Positions 53,124 to 63,263 are shown, counted from the stretch's first letter. The stretch is 64,000 bases of DNA from Proteus sp. FME41 (GCF_014897315.1 NZ_JABUYL010000010.1:62001-126000); one strand, 5' to 3'. The notes: generated by a model not told the origin, from the letters alone. Made by a program: numbers and translations.

Positions 53124-54347
53124 TTAATCCACTAGCACACGCTGATTGGTCGCTCCCCACAAAATCGACATCTCTGTAAACAGTGCACCACTAATATCTT
53201 CAACCTCTTCAGCCGTGATCTCTGCATTGCCTTGCTTACCAAAGAACACGACTTCATCCCCTGATTTGATATTTTTAAGATCGGTAATATCAACAATCAC
53301 CGTATTCATTGAGGTTTTACCTAAAACAGGCACACGTTGGCCACCAATTAAAGCATGTCCTGCATTACTAAAGACGCGACGATAACCATCCGCATAACCA
53401 ACAGGGATATTAGCTAATACTGAATCACGTTTTAGTGTGTAAGTGCGATCATACCCAACAGTATTGCCTTTAGGATAATAATTGATTGAAGCAATGTTCG
53501 ATTTAAAGGTCATTACGCGTTTGTAATCTGTGCTTGCGATGGTATCACCATAAAAAATCCCACCTACACGCACCATATCTAACCATGATTCAGATACAGT
53601 AATTGTGGCAAAGGTATTTGCCATATGCAGAGTGACATCTTTACGATTCAATCCTGTGACTTCTAATACCTTTTGAGACTGCTGTTTAAAACGAGCAAGA
53701 TCTTCTCTTACTTTGTCTGCATCTTCTTCAGGATAATGAGACATAATACCCACCACTTTCAGGTTGGCTAATTGGGAAATGTGTTTCGCCTCTTCAAGTC
53801 CGGCTTTGTTATTCACTTCTAATCCATTACGAGACATTCCACCTGAATTTAAGGCGAGATGAATGGGGATCGTTTTATTTTGTTGCTTAGCAATGGCATC
53901 TAATTTTTTAGCCATATCTAAGTTACCAATCAATTCTTCCACGTTATAGCTTGTCGCCTGAGCCATTTCTTGCTCTGTGGCATTACGTACACGCATTAAA
54001 CGACCTTGGAATCCTAGATCACGCACTTCTTTCAGCTCTTGGTTATTCGTTACACCAATACATTGCACATTGTTTTCAATCATAACAGGTGCAACTAATG
54101 ATAAATCATGACCGTACGCATCGCCTTTTAAAACGGCACAAAGGGAGGATTTATCACCTAAAAGTGATTGGACTTTTTTCACATTAAAATCGAGCGCACT
54201 ACGTGAAATTTCAATCCATGAATTGTTCACAATTGCAGGTTGAACCTGAGCCGTTTGAGCTGCGGATGGATTATGATTGACCGGTTGTTGGCAAGCAGTG
54301 ATAACAAAAAGTGGTAACAACGCAAGATATCGAATACCGAAAGACAT
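53124..54347 (-). CDS. bsr: Broad-specificity amino-acid racemase, lipoprotein (Bsr-like)
   Basis: Fold-type III PLP racemase of the alanine racemase superfamily, 407 residues. It differs from cytoplasmic Alr in having a secretion signal, [21 protein letters not shown], with lipobox ITAC (Cys19), so it should act in the periplasm. The PLP lysine is in [12 protein letters not shown], a wording typical of Bsr-type enzymes rather than Alr. The catalytic Tyr is in [12 protein letters not shown], followed by [16 protein letters not shown] and [13 protein letters not shown]. Such enzymes make D-amino acids that can modify peptidoglycan. Stands alone between hok and the PTS operon. Substrate range is inferred. 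Confidence 0.82.
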   Translation of the reverse strand: MSFGIRYLALLPLFVITACQQPVNHNPSAAQTAQVQPAIVNNSWIEISRSALDFNVKKVQSLLGDKSSLCAVLKGDAYGHDLSLVAPVMIENNVQCIGVTNNQELKEVRDLGFQGRLMRVRNATEQEMAQATSYNVEELIGNLDMAKKLDAIAKQQNKTIPIHLALNSGGMSRNGLEVNNKAGLEEAKHISQLANLKVVGIMSHYPEEDADKVREDLARFKQQSQKVLEVTGLNRKDVTLHMANTFATITVSESWLDMVRVGGIFYGDTIASTDYKRVMTFKSNIASINYYPKGNTVGYDRTYTLKRDSVLANIPVGYADGYRRVFSNAGHALIGGQRVPVLGKTSMNTVIVDITDLKNIKSGDEVVFFGKQGNAEITAEEVEDISGALFTEMSILWGATNQRVLVD

Positions 54348-54636
54348 CTTCTTTTTCCTTAGTGATTGTGATGTTAAACCTATTTTTATAATTAATTAGG
54401 TATGAAAATATACACATCGTGAATATTCACTCAGGATAATAGCATTATTATTCATAAAATAAACATATTAATTCATAATGATATATACAAGTTTAGTGAT
54501 AATGATTAATAAAGAAGGAAAAGATAGTTATAGATGTGATTTCTGTAGGAAATGCCATTTATCTCTGTGCATACGGGGAACACTCTAATCATAATGTATT
54601 GAATATATAAAAATTTAAATACATTATTTCTACCAA
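54348..54636. other. bsr upstream region, no gene seen
   Basis: About 290 bp of AT-rich DNA between the bsr start and the PTS terminator. It must hold the bsr promoter, but I see no distinct motif beyond short ATTCATAAT-type words around 54450-54480. Confidence 0.4.
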
Positions 54637-54668
54637 TAAAATGCCCGACTGATTAGAAAGCCGGGCAT
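54637..54668 (-). terminator. Terminator of the PTS operon
   Basis: On the minus strand, ATGCCCGG ... CGGGCAT (7-bp stem, 14-nt loop) followed by TTTTATT; 28 bp after the EIIC stop. Confidence 0.75.
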
Positions 54669-54695
54669 CGATTAAAACTCTATGAATAAGTACTA

Positions 54696-55952
54696 TTATC
54701 GAACAATAATACCTAATAGAATACCGATAACACCAAAGTCTGCATCACTAAATGTGGTATTAGCAATACCGATATCGCCAAGTACTGGTAATAGGAATAC
54801 CGGTAAGAAAGTAATTAATAAACCTTGAACGAATGCCCCTAAAATCGCACCACGACGTCCACCGGTTGCATTACCGAATACCCCTGCGGTTGCCCCCACA
54901 AAGAAGTGAGGCACAACACCCGGAATGATCACCGTCCAATCTAAAGCATACAGAATGAACATGCCGATAACACCCGCCGCAAAGCTACTTAAAAAGCCGA
55001 CTAATACCGCATTAGGTGCATAAGGGAAGACAACTGGGCAGTCTAAAGCAGGTTTTGCATTAGGTACTAACTTATCTGAAATACCTTTAAAAGCAGGAAC
55101 AATCTCAGCAATAACCATACGCACACCTTGCAGGATAATATAAACACCGGCGGCAAAGGTAATGGATTGCATTAATGAGAACATAAACCAGTTTTTACCA
55201 CCACTGACTTCACGAACAAAAGTATCGCCCGCAAATAAACAAGTAATGATAAAGATAATCCCCATAGTAAAGGCAATGGCAACGGGGGTATCACGTAAAA
55301 AGAGTAAGCTTTTAGGCACATTCATCTCTTCAGTTGAATGCTCTTTATTACCAAATTTACTGCCGATAAAACCCGCAACAACATAAGAGATAGTTGAAAA
55401 GTGTCCTAATGCAACATCATCAGAACCAGTAATTTTTTTCATATAAGGATGTGCAATGGCTGGGAAAAAGACCATTGAAACCCCAACAACTAATGAACCT
55501 ACCGCAACTAATACAGCCCCTTCTAACCCCGCTGTTGCCAGAATAACCGCCACCATCATCGACATAAATAATGTATGGTGACCTGTTAAGAAAATATATT
55601 TCCACGGGGTTAAACGTGCAATTAGGATATTAATCAACATGGCGAAAAACATAATCAGCGCCATTTCTTTACCAAAGCTTTTTTGTGCAATAGAGACAAT
55701 TGCTTCATTATTAGGCACAACGCCTTGAATACCAAAGGCATGTTGGAAAATTGTCGAGAAATCACCAAGAGAGTTAATGACTAAGCCAGCACCTGCACCT
55801 AAAATCACAAAACCCATAATGGTTTTTACTGTGCCTTTAATACATTCAGTAACTGGTTTTTTCTGGGCGATTAAACCAATCAATGCAATCAAACCGACTA
55901 AAATAGATGGCTCTGAAAGCACGTCACTCATTAGAAAGCGGAAAAAGTCCAT
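54696..55952 (-). CDS. PTS EIIC component, UlaA/SgaT (ascorbate-type) family
   Basis: Inner-membrane sugar permease of the phosphotransferase system, 418 residues, with about 10-11 membrane helices. Family blocks: GFVILGAGAGLVINSLGDFSTIF, FLTGHHTLFMSMMVAVIL, and VVPHFFVGATAGVFGNATGGRRGAILGAFVQGLLITFLP. Shorter than E. coli UlaA (465). Last of three genes EIIA-EIIB-EIIC on the minus strand, 10 bp after EIIB. No ascorbate catabolic genes (ulaD-G) are nearby, so the substrate is uncertain. Confidence 0.85.
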   Translation of the reverse strand: MDFFRFLMSDVLSEPSILVGLIALIGLIAQKKPVTECIKGTVKTIMGFVILGAGAGLVINSLGDFSTIFQHAFGIQGVVPNNEAIVSIAQKSFGKEMALIMFFAMLINILIARLTPWKYIFLTGHHTLFMSMMVAVILATAGLEGAVLVAVGSLVVGVSMVFFPAIAHPYMKKITGSDDVALGHFSTISYVVAGFIGSKFGNKEHSTEEMNVPKSLLFLRDTPVAIAFTMGIIFIITCLFAGDTFVREVSGGKNWFMFSLMQSITFAAGVYIILQGVRMVIAEIVPAFKGISDKLVPNAKPALDCPVVFPYAPNAVLVGFLSSFAAGVIGMFILYALDWTVIIPGVVPHFFVGATAGVFGNATGGRRGAILGAFVQGLLITFLPVFLLPVLGDIGIANTTFSDADFGVIGILLGIIVR

Positions 55953-55962
55953 GATAGGCTCC

Positions 55963-56250
55963 TTATAACGCGCCTAATTCACGTAATGCGACAGAAAGTT
56001 TTTCTTTCATCGCAACTTTATCAATCATGTTATCCAATGAAACCACTCTTCCATTTACCGCTTGTGAATTGAGTTGTTCCGCAATATCACGAGTACCGAC
56101 ATAGATATCACTTGGCGTACCTTTGGCTGAGCCTAAATCAACATGATCCACTTCTGCATTGACAGCAAGATCGTTTAAAATACTTTTGATGCTCATTTCC
56201 ATCATTAAGCTACTGCCTAAGCCATTTCCACACACAACTGTAATTTTCAT
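55963..56250 (-). CDS. PTS EIIB component, UlaB/SgaB-like
   Basis: Cytoplasmic phosphocarrier, 95 residues, with the phosphorylation cysteine in ITVVCGNGLGSSLMMEM (Cys8). It receives phosphate from the EIIA encoded just upstream and phosphorylates the sugar at the EIIC. Small alpha/beta Rossmann-like domain with DHVDLGSAKGTPSDIYVGTRDI. Thirty bp after EIIA and 10 bp before EIIC. Confidence 0.87.
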   Translation of the reverse strand: MKITVVCGNGLGSSLMMEMSIKSILNDLAVNAEVDHVDLGSAKGTPSDIYVGTRDIAEQLNSQAVNGRVVSLDNMIDKVAMKEKLSVALRELGAL

Positions 56251-56280
56251 AATATTCCCCTTGGTAATTTTAAATTGTCA

Positions 56281-56724
56281 TTAATAGTTGTTGATAACAG
56301 CGAATACATCCGCTTTGCTTTTCGCATTAAATAGCGTTTGAATATCTTTATCGTTATCAAAAAGTTCAGCTAATTTCATAATGGCATTAATATGACTGTC
56401 GTTATCTTTTGCAGCTAACACAATCAGTAATTTCACCGGATCGTTTTCATCTGCACCAAACTCAACACCTTGCTCAACAATCATTAATGCCAGAGATAAT
56501 TGATTAACACCGTCTTCAGGACGTGCATGAGGCATCGCAATACCGGGGCCTAATACATAATATGGTCCTATCTTTTCGTGCGATGAATAAATTGCATCAA
56601 TATAACGGGGTTCAATACACCCTTTATCGATCAGTGGTTGGCACGCCACTTTAATTGCTTCTCGCCAATCGCTCACACTTGGAACGACTTGCACCACATC
56701 GGGTGTTAATAACGTTTTAAGCAT
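56281..56724 (-). CDS. PTS EIIA component, UlaC / mannitol-fructose-type
   Basis: Phosphocarrier, 147 residues, of the EIIA-Man/Fru (PTS_EIIA_2) type. The phosphorylated histidine is in GIAMPHARPEDGV, preceded by YYVLGPG. First gene of the operon and divergent from the LacI-family regulator, separated by 227 bp containing two near-identical palindromes at 56784-56829. Confidence 0.87.
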   Translation of the reverse strand: MLKTLLTPDVVQVVPSVSDWREAIKVACQPLIDKGCIEPRYIDAIYSSHEKIGPYYVLGPGIAMPHARPEDGVNQLSLALMIVEQGVEFGADENDPVKLLIVLAAKDNDSHINAIMKLAELFDNDKDIQTLFNAKSKADVFAVINNY

Positions 56725-56783
56725 ATTTATAACCTCAATAAGACTCTCTTTGAGTTTCGTTATTAAGGATAGTAATCATTAAT

Positions 56784-56829
56784 GGTAGCGCTATCTAGAT
56801 AGAACATTCGTAATTGTGATAGCGCTATC
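56784..56829. promoter_or_regulatory. Pair of LacI-type operators between the PTS operon and its regulator
   Basis: GATAGCGCTATC at 56818-56829 is a perfect 12-bp palindrome with a central CG step typical of LacI-family operators. GGTAGCGCTATC at 56784-56795 differs by one base. Centres are 34 bp apart, about three helical turns. The regulator encoded at 56952 is the obvious binder. Confidence 0.7.
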
Positions 56830-56951
56830 ATTTTAATAAAATGTTAATTGCAGAAAATGCCAACAATTGACACTGTATTGTTTCAGCATAGTGGGAAGAT
56901 TTCAGGTAGGATCTGCGGTTAATAAAATAGGCTAAGTAAATATAATCACAC

Positions 56952-57998
56952 ATGATCAAAACACGTAAGCGCCGAAATACAGGTCGCGTCACATTACAAG
57001 ATGTCGCTAAACATGCAGGAGTGGGTTCAATGACCGTTTCTCGTGCATTGCGAACCCCTGAGTTGGTTTCTGATAAATTAAGAGAAAAAGTAAATCAAGC
57101 CGTAGAAGAATTAGGCTATATTCCTAATGCCTCTGCGGGGGCTTTAGCTTCTGCTCAAAGCCATATTATTGCCGTACTGTTGCCCTCTTTTACAGATAGA
57201 GCCAGTGCTGATTTTATGCAATCTTTACAGCAAATACTCAATCGCCATCAATATCAAATTTTGGTTGGTTGTTATGAACACCAACCCCATAAAGCCAGTG
57301 ATGTGATTAATATGCTATTGCAAAGCAACCCTGCCGCATTGGTTGTCTTTGGCTCACAACTCAGCCCTACTCACTTTTTACATATTAGTAATGCCAATGT
57401 ACCCGTTGTCAGTGTTGCTAGCCAATCCGATGAACAGGCGGCCATTAGCATTGATTGCTCTTATGAGCAAGCCGCATATGATTTAACCAGCCATTTAGTG
57501 ATCCAAGGGAAACGTTGTATTGGTTATATTGGCGCTTTACAAGGTCAACGCTTGCACCACCAGCAAATTACAGGCTGGTCACGGGCTTTACTTAAAAATT
57601 ATTTAAATGCTGAACAAAGCGTTACAACGCCCGATCCCGCGTCTATGGCTTATGGTAGACAAGCTTTAACAGAGATTTTATTACGTCAACCTGAATTAGA
57701 TGCCGTGATTTGCAGCCATGAGAGCATTGCACTCGGAATGATTTTTGAATGTCAGAGACGATTAATTAAGATCCCACAAGATCTGGCAATTGCCTGTTTA
57801 GAAGGTTCTGATAATAGTAATCAGATATCTCCCTCTCTCACCTCTACTCGTTTTGATTATCACAAAATGGGAAAAGAGGCTGGAAAACATCTGATAGCCC
57901 TTTTACAACGCTTAAAAGACGAAGATGATAACGCTATATTCGAAGATACCGTTATCAACTATGCTTATCGCTTTGAAATAGGAAAAAGTACTCCTTAA
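56952..57998 (+). CDS. LacI-family transcriptional regulator (GntR/IdnR-like)
   Basis: 348 residues. N-terminal helix-turn-helix and hinge [48 protein letters not shown], of the GntR/IdnR sort, followed by a periplasmic-binding-protein-like effector domain (residues about 65-340) with a typical [17 protein letters not shown] and [14 protein letters not shown]. Divergent from the PTS operon with paired palindromes between, so it probably represses that operon and itself. The stop overlaps the yfcD stop by 4 bp (convergent). Effector unknown. Confidence 0.85.
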   Translation: MIKTRKRRNTGRVTLQDVAKHAGVGSMTVSRALRTPELVSDKLREKVNQAVEELGYIPNASAGALASAQSHIIAVLLPSFTDRASADFMQSLQQILNRHQYQILVGCYEHQPHKASDVINMLLQSNPAALVVFGSQLSPTHFLHISNANVPVVSVASQSDEQAAISIDCSYEQAAYDLTSHLVIQGKRCIGYIGALQGQRLHHQQITGWSRALLKNYLNAEQSVTTPDPASMAYGRQALTEILLRQPELDAVICSHESIALGMIFECQRRLIKIPQDLAIACLEGSDNSNQISPSLTSTRFDYHKMGKEAGKHLIALLQRLKDEDDNAIFEDTVINYAYRFEIGKSTP

Positions 57999-58537
57999 TC
58001 TGCCGTTTCTCGGGCTTCTAAGCGTGTACTGTTATTACGAGTTAACCAAAGCGAAAGCGCTTTTAGTGAATCTGGCGTGAACTCATCACAGCGCTCTGTA
58101 ATTTCAGAGGGAGTCAGCCAACACACTTCCTCAATTTCTTCTGCTTGCAGCGCAAAAGGGCCGTGAGAAACACAGCTAAATAAGCTTCCCCAAACGCGAC
58201 AACTTTTGTCGTCATAATAAAATTGACCGTGTTCTGCAAAAGGGACGCCAGCAATACCTAACTCTTCTTCTGCTTCACGGCGTGCGCTTTCCAGTAAATT
58301 TTCACCTTGCTGAACAACGCCTCCCGCAGTGGCATCTAACCAACCGGGATAAAAATCTTTTATTTCTGTTCTACGTTGTGCCAAAATTTTTCCCATACCG
58401 TCATGAACAACAATATAAGTTGCTCTATGTCGTAGGTTTTCAGCTCGCATTTGTTGACGTGTTGCTTGTGCAACGACTTCATTTTTATCATCAACAATAT
58501 CCACCCACTCAACCAATGCCGTCTTTTCTTGTTCCAT
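57995..58537 (-). CDS. yfcD: Nudix hydrolase YfcD
   Basis: Nudix-family hydrolase related to isopentenyl-diphosphate isomerases by fold; substrate not established. 180 residues from [17 protein letters not shown]. Nudix box [24 protein letters not shown] contains the metal-binding REAEEE. Blocks [23 protein letters not shown] and [26 protein letters not shown] match E. coli YfcD. The longest frame adds three residues; the E. coli-like start is at 58537. Confidence 0.92.
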   Translation of the reverse strand: MEQEKTALVEWVDIVDDKNEVVAQATRQQMRAENLRHRATYIVVHDGMGKILAQRRTEIKDFYPGWLDATAGGVVQQGENLLESARREAEEELGIAGVPFAEHGQFYYDDKSCRVWGSLFSCVSHGPFALQAEEIEEVCWLTPSEITERCDEFTPDSLKALSLWLTRNNSTRLEARETAD

Positions 58538-58735
58538 CCTCAACAAACCTTTTTTAACCGATACTAAACGATCGTAATTTTTATCCTGAATATACCAAAA
58601 TCACTATTTTTCACCACTACAATAATCATACGTGACTTGTCTTATCCATCTTGCGCTTTTTTGCTTTTTATGGTGTTAGAAGGCAGACTATGAAAAGACG
58701 CAGTGTATAGTGCCTACTTTATTTTGGAGCTTTCA

Positions 58736-59350
58736 ATGATTGATTTATATTATGCAGATACCCCAAATGGCCAAAAAATAACGCTTTTCCTTGAAGAAAC
58801 AGGCTTACCTTATCAGTTACATCGCATTGATATTAGTAAAGGCGATCAATTTAAGCCTGAATTTTTAGCCATTTCACCTAATAATAAAATTCCAGCCATT
58901 GTTGATAACACACCGGCAGATAATGGTGAACCTATCTCTATTTTTGAATCTGGTGCTATTCTTATCTATCTAGCTGAAAAAAGTGGTCAATTACTCAGTC
59001 AACATGTACGAGAAAAAACGACGCAATTACAATGGTTATTTTGGCAAGTGGGGGGCTTTGGCCCAATGCTAGGACAAAATCATCACTTTACCCGTTATGC
59101 TTGTGAAAAAGTCCCTTATGCTATTCAACGTTATACAGAAGAGACACAACGTTTATACCGCGTATTAGAACAAAGATTAGCGCATTCACCTTACCTTGGT
59201 GGGCAAGCCTACAGTATTGCGGATATTGCCACATACACTTGGGCACGACTTCACGATCACCACAATATTGATTTGGCAAATTACCCCGCAGTAAAAAAAT
59301 GGTTAAGCACCATTAACCAGCGCCCTGCGGCTAAAAAACTTTTTGGTTGA
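58736..59350 (+). CDS. yfcG: Glutathione S-transferase family protein YfcG
   Basis: Disulfide-bond oxidoreductase of the GST superfamily (nu class). 204 residues. The N-terminal thioredoxin-like domain has the active-site region YYADTPNGQKITLFLEETGLPY, SPNNKIPAIVD and FESGAILIYLAEKSGQLL; the C-terminal helical domain has LQWLFWQVGGFGPMLGQNHHF and YSIADIATYTW. The start at 58736 has GGAG 7 nt upstream and fits E. coli MIDLYFAPTPNG; the longer frame adds 11 residues. Confidence 0.94.
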   Translation: MIDLYYADTPNGQKITLFLEETGLPYQLHRIDISKGDQFKPEFLAISPNNKIPAIVDNTPADNGEPISIFESGAILIYLAEKSGQLLSQHVREKTTQLQWLFWQVGGFGPMLGQNHHFTRYACEKVPYAIQRYTEETQRLYRVLEQRLAHSPYLGGQAYSIADIATYTWARLHDHHNIDLANYPAVKKWLSTINQRPAAKKLFG

Positions 59351-59416
59351 TAGAATCAACGACTATATCAGGATGATATTTATTCTTTATTAGGCAAGAT
59401 GATCAGGAGGATTGTG

Positions 59417-60322
59417 ATGAAAATACTTATCACTGGTGGTACAGGACTAATTGGCAAAGCATTAGTGTGTGAACTTGCACTAAATAATAATGATATTACG
59501 GTGCTTTCTCGTTCGCCTCAAAAAGTCTATTCGCATTTTTGTAATGAAATCACCTGTTGGACTCAACTCAATGATAAACAAAATCTTAATGAGTTTGATG
59601 CCATTATTAATCTTGCTGGAGAACCGATTGCTGATAACCGTTGGACACCTTCTCAAAAGCAGAAGCTCGTTAATAGCCGTTGTCATTTAACCCAGAAATT
59701 GGTTGATTTAATTAAAGCCAGTGACTCTCCTCCTGCGGTTTTTATTTCTGGCTCAGCAGTGGGATTTTATGGTGATCAAGGTGATACTCGTGTCACCGAA
59801 GAAACACCTGCCAATCCTGAATTTGCACATGAACTATGTGCTAAATGGGAGCGCATAGCCCTTGAAGCTCAAACACCATTAACGCGAGTTTGTTTATTGC
59901 GCACAGGTATTGTGCTCTCTACATTAGGTGGCGCACTGCCTAAAATGAGTAAACCATTTAAATTAGGATTAGGCGGCAAGCTAGGAAGTGGAAAGCAATA
60001 TATGCCGTGGATACATATTGATGATATGGTCAGCGCTATTGTTTTCTTGCTTAATCATAATGATGCTAAAGGGGCATTTAATCTGACTGCACCCAATCCT
60101 GTACAAAATAAGGAATTTACTCGCCTCTTAGGTAAAGCCTTTAATCGCCCTGCGTTAATGACAGTACCCGAAAGTATATTACGTTTAATCATGGGAGAAA
60201 GTGCAGCATTAGTGCTAGGCGGGCAACAAGCTATTCCTGAAAAATTACTCAGTGCTGGCTTTGAGTTTCGTTACCCACATTTGGAAGAAGCATTAAAAGA
60301 TATTATAACCACAGGAAAATAA
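59417..60322 (+). CDS. yfcH: NAD-dependent epimerase-like protein YfcH (TIGR01777 family)
   Basis: SDR-type, Rossmann-fold protein of unassigned function, 301 residues. Nucleotide-binding motif ILITGGTGLIGKALV at the N-terminus, INLAGEPIADNRWTPSQKQ, SGSAVGFYGDQGD, LRTGIVLS, MPWIHIDDMV and a terminal LVLGGQQAIPEKLLSAGFEFRYPHLEEAL are all family-typical. The start is at 59417 because AGGAGG lies 6 nt upstream; the longer frame adds six residues. Follows yfcG by 66 bp. Confidence 0.93.
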   Translation: MKILITGGTGLIGKALVCELALNNNDITVLSRSPQKVYSHFCNEITCWTQLNDKQNLNEFDAIINLAGEPIADNRWTPSQKQKLVNSRCHLTQKLVDLIKASDSPPAVFISGSAVGFYGDQGDTRVTEETPANPEFAHELCAKWERIALEAQTPLTRVCLLRTGIVLSTLGGALPKMSKPFKLGLGGKLGSGKQYMPWIHIDDMVSAIVFLLNHNDAKGAFNLTAPNPVQNKEFTRLLGKAFNRPALMTVPESILRLIMGESAALVLGGQQAIPEKLLSAGFEFRYPHLEEALKDIITTGK

Positions 60323-60354
60323 TCTCTTTTTCTATTCTCAATGGGTTGGAATAG

Positions 60355-60457
60355 ATATTCTACCAAATAGATACTCTAAATAATTCAAGATATAGCTAGG
60401 CGACAAGTGAACACTGTCAACAACGCTATAACTTGAAGTATGACGGGTAAGAAGTAT
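60355..60457. repeat. Dispersed palindromic intergenic repeat
   Basis: About 100 bp. TTCAAGATATAGC (60384-60396) pairs with GCTATAACTTGAA (60425-60437), one mismatch. The edges read ATACTCTAAATAATTCAAG and ACTTGAAGTATGACGGGTAA. This framing and the inner GGCGACAAGTGA resemble a short repeat I recall from intergenic regions of Yersinia, Serratia and related genera. It lies between yfcH and ubiX. Confidence 0.6.
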
Positions 60458-60468
60458 GACGAATATAT

Positions 60469-61050
60469 TTACCGAGCAGGCTTATCCCCGCCCCATCGTT
60501 CAAATAGATCATTGGGTAAATCAATATCAAATTGATCAAGCACGCGGTTAACCGTTTGATTGACAATATCATCAATCGTTTTAGGCTGAAAATAGAATGC
60601 GGGTACAGGTGGCATAATCACAGCACCTAATTCAGACGCTTGTGTCATTAATCGTAAATGGCCTAAATGCAGTGGTGTTTCGCGTACACATAACACCAAT
60701 TTACGCCCTTCTTTTAACACAACATCTGCTGCTCGAGTGACTAAGGTATCGGTATAACTATGGACAATGCCTGACAGGGTTTTGATTGAGCAAGGTAAAA
60801 CCACCATTCCATTGACGCGAAACGATCCTGAAGAGATAGACGCGCCAATATCACGATCGTCATAAATTACATCTGCCAACGCCTGAATATCTTTTAGCGA
60901 ATAATCTGTTTCTAATGAAATAGTACGGCGCGCAGCTTGGCTAATCACTAAATGTGTTTCAACTGATGACACCGGTTTCAATATTTCTAATAAACGTATA
61001 CCGTAAATTGCGCCACTTGCACCCGTTAGCCCGACTATCAGCTTTTTCAT
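60469..61050 (-). CDS. ubiX: Flavin prenyltransferase UbiX
   Basis: Makes prenylated FMN, the cofactor for the UbiD decarboxylase in ubiquinone synthesis. 193 residues. N-terminal LIVGLTGASGAIYGIRLLEIL, the SISSGSFRVNGMVVLPCSIKTLSGIVHSYTDTLVTRAADV core, and LVLCVRETPLHLGHLRLM with VIMPPVPAFYFQPKT match the family. Minus strand between the dispersed repeat and the purF terminator. Confidence 0.96.
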   Translation of the reverse strand: MKKLIVGLTGASGAIYGIRLLEILKPVSSVETHLVISQAARRTISLETDYSLKDIQALADVIYDDRDIGASISSGSFRVNGMVVLPCSIKTLSGIVHSYTDTLVTRAADVVLKEGRKLVLCVRETPLHLGHLRLMTQASELGAVIMPPVPAFYFQPKTIDDIVNQTVNRVLDQFDIDLPNDLFERWGGDKPAR

Positions 61051-61101
61051 TATAATCCTCAGAATATATATCTTTGTTAATCATTATGATGATTAACCCT
61101 C

Positions 61102-61141
61102 AAAAAACAAGCGTCGATGCAGCACACGCTAGCATCGACGC
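61102..61141 (-). terminator. Terminator of cvpA-purF
   Basis: GCGTCGATGC and GCATCGACGC form a perfect 10-bp stem with an 11-nt loop; on the minus strand it is followed by TTGTTTTTTG. It is 27 bp after the purF stop. Confidence 0.85.
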
Positions 61142-61167
61142 TTTATAGAGGCTATCTTACCGAAAAA

Positions 61168-62685
61168 CTAGCCTTCGTTATAGATTTCCAAGTTTTCTAT
61201 TTCATTTTGATCACGAATTTTATGTTCATCATCTTGGCGTAGATTTTCTAAATAATTTAAATAGTCTTGATCAATATCTTTTGTAATATAAACGCCATCA
61301 AAAACAGAACATTCAAACTGGCTAATATCTGGATTTTCTTCTTGAACTGCTGCAATCAAATCGGTCAATTCTTGGAAAATTAAACCATCAGCACCAATCA
61401 ATTTGCGAATTTCATCCACTTCACGACCATGTGCGATAAGCTCATTAGCATTTGGCATATCAATACCATACACATTCGGGAAGCGAACTTCAGGTGCAGC
61501 AGAAGCAAAATAGACTTTTTTAGCACCCGCTTCTCTTGCTAATTCTACAATTTGCTCTGAGGTGGTACCACGAACAATAGAGTCATCAATCAGCAAAACA
61601 TTTTTATCACGAAACTCTGCACGATTGGCATTCAGTTTACGTCTGACTGATTTACGACGCTCTTGTTGTCCAGGCATAATAAAAGTACGGCCTACATAGC
61701 GGTTTTTTACAAAACCTTGACGATACGGCTTATTGAGAATGTGTGCAATTTCTAACGCGATATCACACGAAGTTTCAGGAATAGGAATAACCACATCAAT
61801 ATGCAAATCTTCCCACTCTTTCGCAATTTTCGCCCCTAGTTTTTGTCCCATACGTAAGCGAGCGTTATAAACTGAAATTCTATCGATAAAAGAGTCAGGA
61901 CGGGCAAAATAAACATATTCAAATAAGCAAGGCATTAATTGTGGATTTTCTGCACATTGGCGAGTAAATAGTTGCCCTTGTTCTGTGATATAAACGGCCT
62001 CACCGGGAGCTACATCACGCAAAAATTCAAAACCTAAAGTATCTAGCGCAACACTTTCAGATGCGACCATATATTCATGGCGACCCTCTTCTAATGTCCG
62101 TTTACCTAGCACTAATGGACGAATACCAAAGGGATCACGAAAGGCTAATAACCCATGACTGATGATCAAAGCCACACAAGCATAAGCGCCACGTAACTTT
62201 TTATGCATTGCAGCTACTGCGGCAAAAATATTATCAGGCTCTAGTGGAAAATGGTCAAAACGATCTAATTCATATGCCAATACATTGAGCAAAATTTCAG
62301 AATCAGAGGTGGTATTGATATGGCGACGCGCTGTTTCAAATAATTGGCGACGTAATAAATGCGCATTGGTTAAATTACCATTATGCGCCAACGTAATACC
62401 AAAAGGTGAATTCACATAAAAAGGCTGTGCTTCTGATGCACTAGAACTACCCGCTGTTGGATAACGGACATGCCCTATCCCGATAGTACCTTTTAGGCGC
62501 AACATATGACGGGTTTCAAACACATCTTTAACCAGTCCGTTAGCTTTGCGAAGGCGGAAACCATTGTTACCGTCTATTGTTGCAATGCCTGCTGCATCTT
62601 GACCTCGGTGTTGTAACACCGTTAACGCATCATAAATTGATTGGTTTACTGGATTAGCTCCAGCGATACCGACAATACCGCACAT
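61168..62685 (-). CDS. purF: Amidophosphoribosyltransferase PurF
   Basis: Commits PRPP to purine synthesis by transferring glutamine nitrogen. 505 residues (E. coli 505). The N-terminal nucleophile domain begins [12 protein letters not shown], with Cys2 catalytic after Met removal, and has [14 protein letters not shown] and AHNGNLTN. The PRTase domain has [17 protein letters not shown] as the PRPP loop. C-terminal [15 protein letters not shown]. Thirty-one bp after cvpA, forming the cvpA-purF operon under a PurR box. Confidence 0.98.
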   Translation of the reverse strand: MCGIVGIAGANPVNQSIYDALTVLQHRGQDAAGIATIDGNNGFRLRKANGLVKDVFETRHMLRLKGTIGIGHVRYPTAGSSSASEAQPFYVNSPFGITLAHNGNLTNAHLLRRQLFETARRHINTTSDSEILLNVLAYELDRFDHFPLEPDNIFAAVAAMHKKLRGAYACVALIISHGLLAFRDPFGIRPLVLGKRTLEEGRHEYMVASESVALDTLGFEFLRDVAPGEAVYITEQGQLFTRQCAENPQLMPCLFEYVYFARPDSFIDRISVYNARLRMGQKLGAKIAKEWEDLHIDVVIPIPETSCDIALEIAHILNKPYRQGFVKNRYVGRTFIMPGQQERRKSVRRKLNANRAEFRDKNVLLIDDSIVRGTTSEQIVELAREAGAKKVYFASAAPEVRFPNVYGIDMPNANELIAHGREVDEIRKLIGADGLIFQELTDLIAAVQEENPDISQFECSVFDGVYITKDIDQDYLNYLENLRQDDEHKIRDQNEIENLEIYNEG

Positions 62686-62715
62686 GAATAGATCCTCATC
62701 AGCCAGACGGAGAGG

Positions 62716-63207
62716 TTATATTCTCTCCGACACGAAACTTGACGCATTTTGTAGGTAGTCAAAGAACCACCTAATAATATAGTTGAATTGAGGAATAAGT
62801 TCAGAACGTTGCCAATCAGCGCTATCTGCCATTGGGGTAAATGCCCCTAAAGCAAACAGTAATGCCGACACAATCAGTACACCTCTTAACGCTCCGAAGC
62901 AGACTCCCAAAACTCGATCTGTACCTGATAACCCTGTGCGTTGAACAAGAGAGCTAATCACATAATTAACCACAGCACCGACAATCAGTGTCGCAATAAA
63001 CAAAGTGACTATTGCAATCCCGTTACGAACCAGCTCATCTTCAAACCGAGTAAAATAGACGGCAAGATAAGGATAAAACTGACTAGCAACAAAAAAGCCA
63101 CAACCCCAGGTGATGAGTGACAATGCTTCACGAACAAAGCCACGGATCAGGCTGACTAATGCGGAAAAACCAATAATGGCAATGATGGCGTAATCTATCC
63201 AGACCAT
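62716..63207 (-). CDS. cvpA: CvpA family inner-membrane protein
   Basis: Membrane protein needed for colicin V production in E. coli and involved in envelope robustness. 163 residues from MVWIDYAIIAIIGFSALVSLIRGF, with four hydrophobic helices and the conserved LSGTDRVLGVCFGALRGVLIV. The end IIRWFFDYLQNASSF is family-typical. The conserved start is ATG at 63207, but a TTG at 63222 has the better-spaced GGAG and would add MDKEF; either is possible. Upstream of purF, with a PurR box at 63264-63279. Confidence 0.93.
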   Translation of the reverse strand: MVWIDYAIIAIIGFSALVSLIRGFVREALSLITWGCGFFVASQFYPYLAVYFTRFEDELVRNGIAIVTLFIATLIVGAVVNYVISSLVQRTGLSGTDRVLGVCFGALRGVLIVSALLFALGAFTPMADSADWQRSELIPQFNYIIRWFFDYLQNASSFVSERI

Positions 63208-63263
63208 AAATTCTTTATCCAATAATGATGCTCCGCATTAATACGGAAGCATTCTAACAGAAA

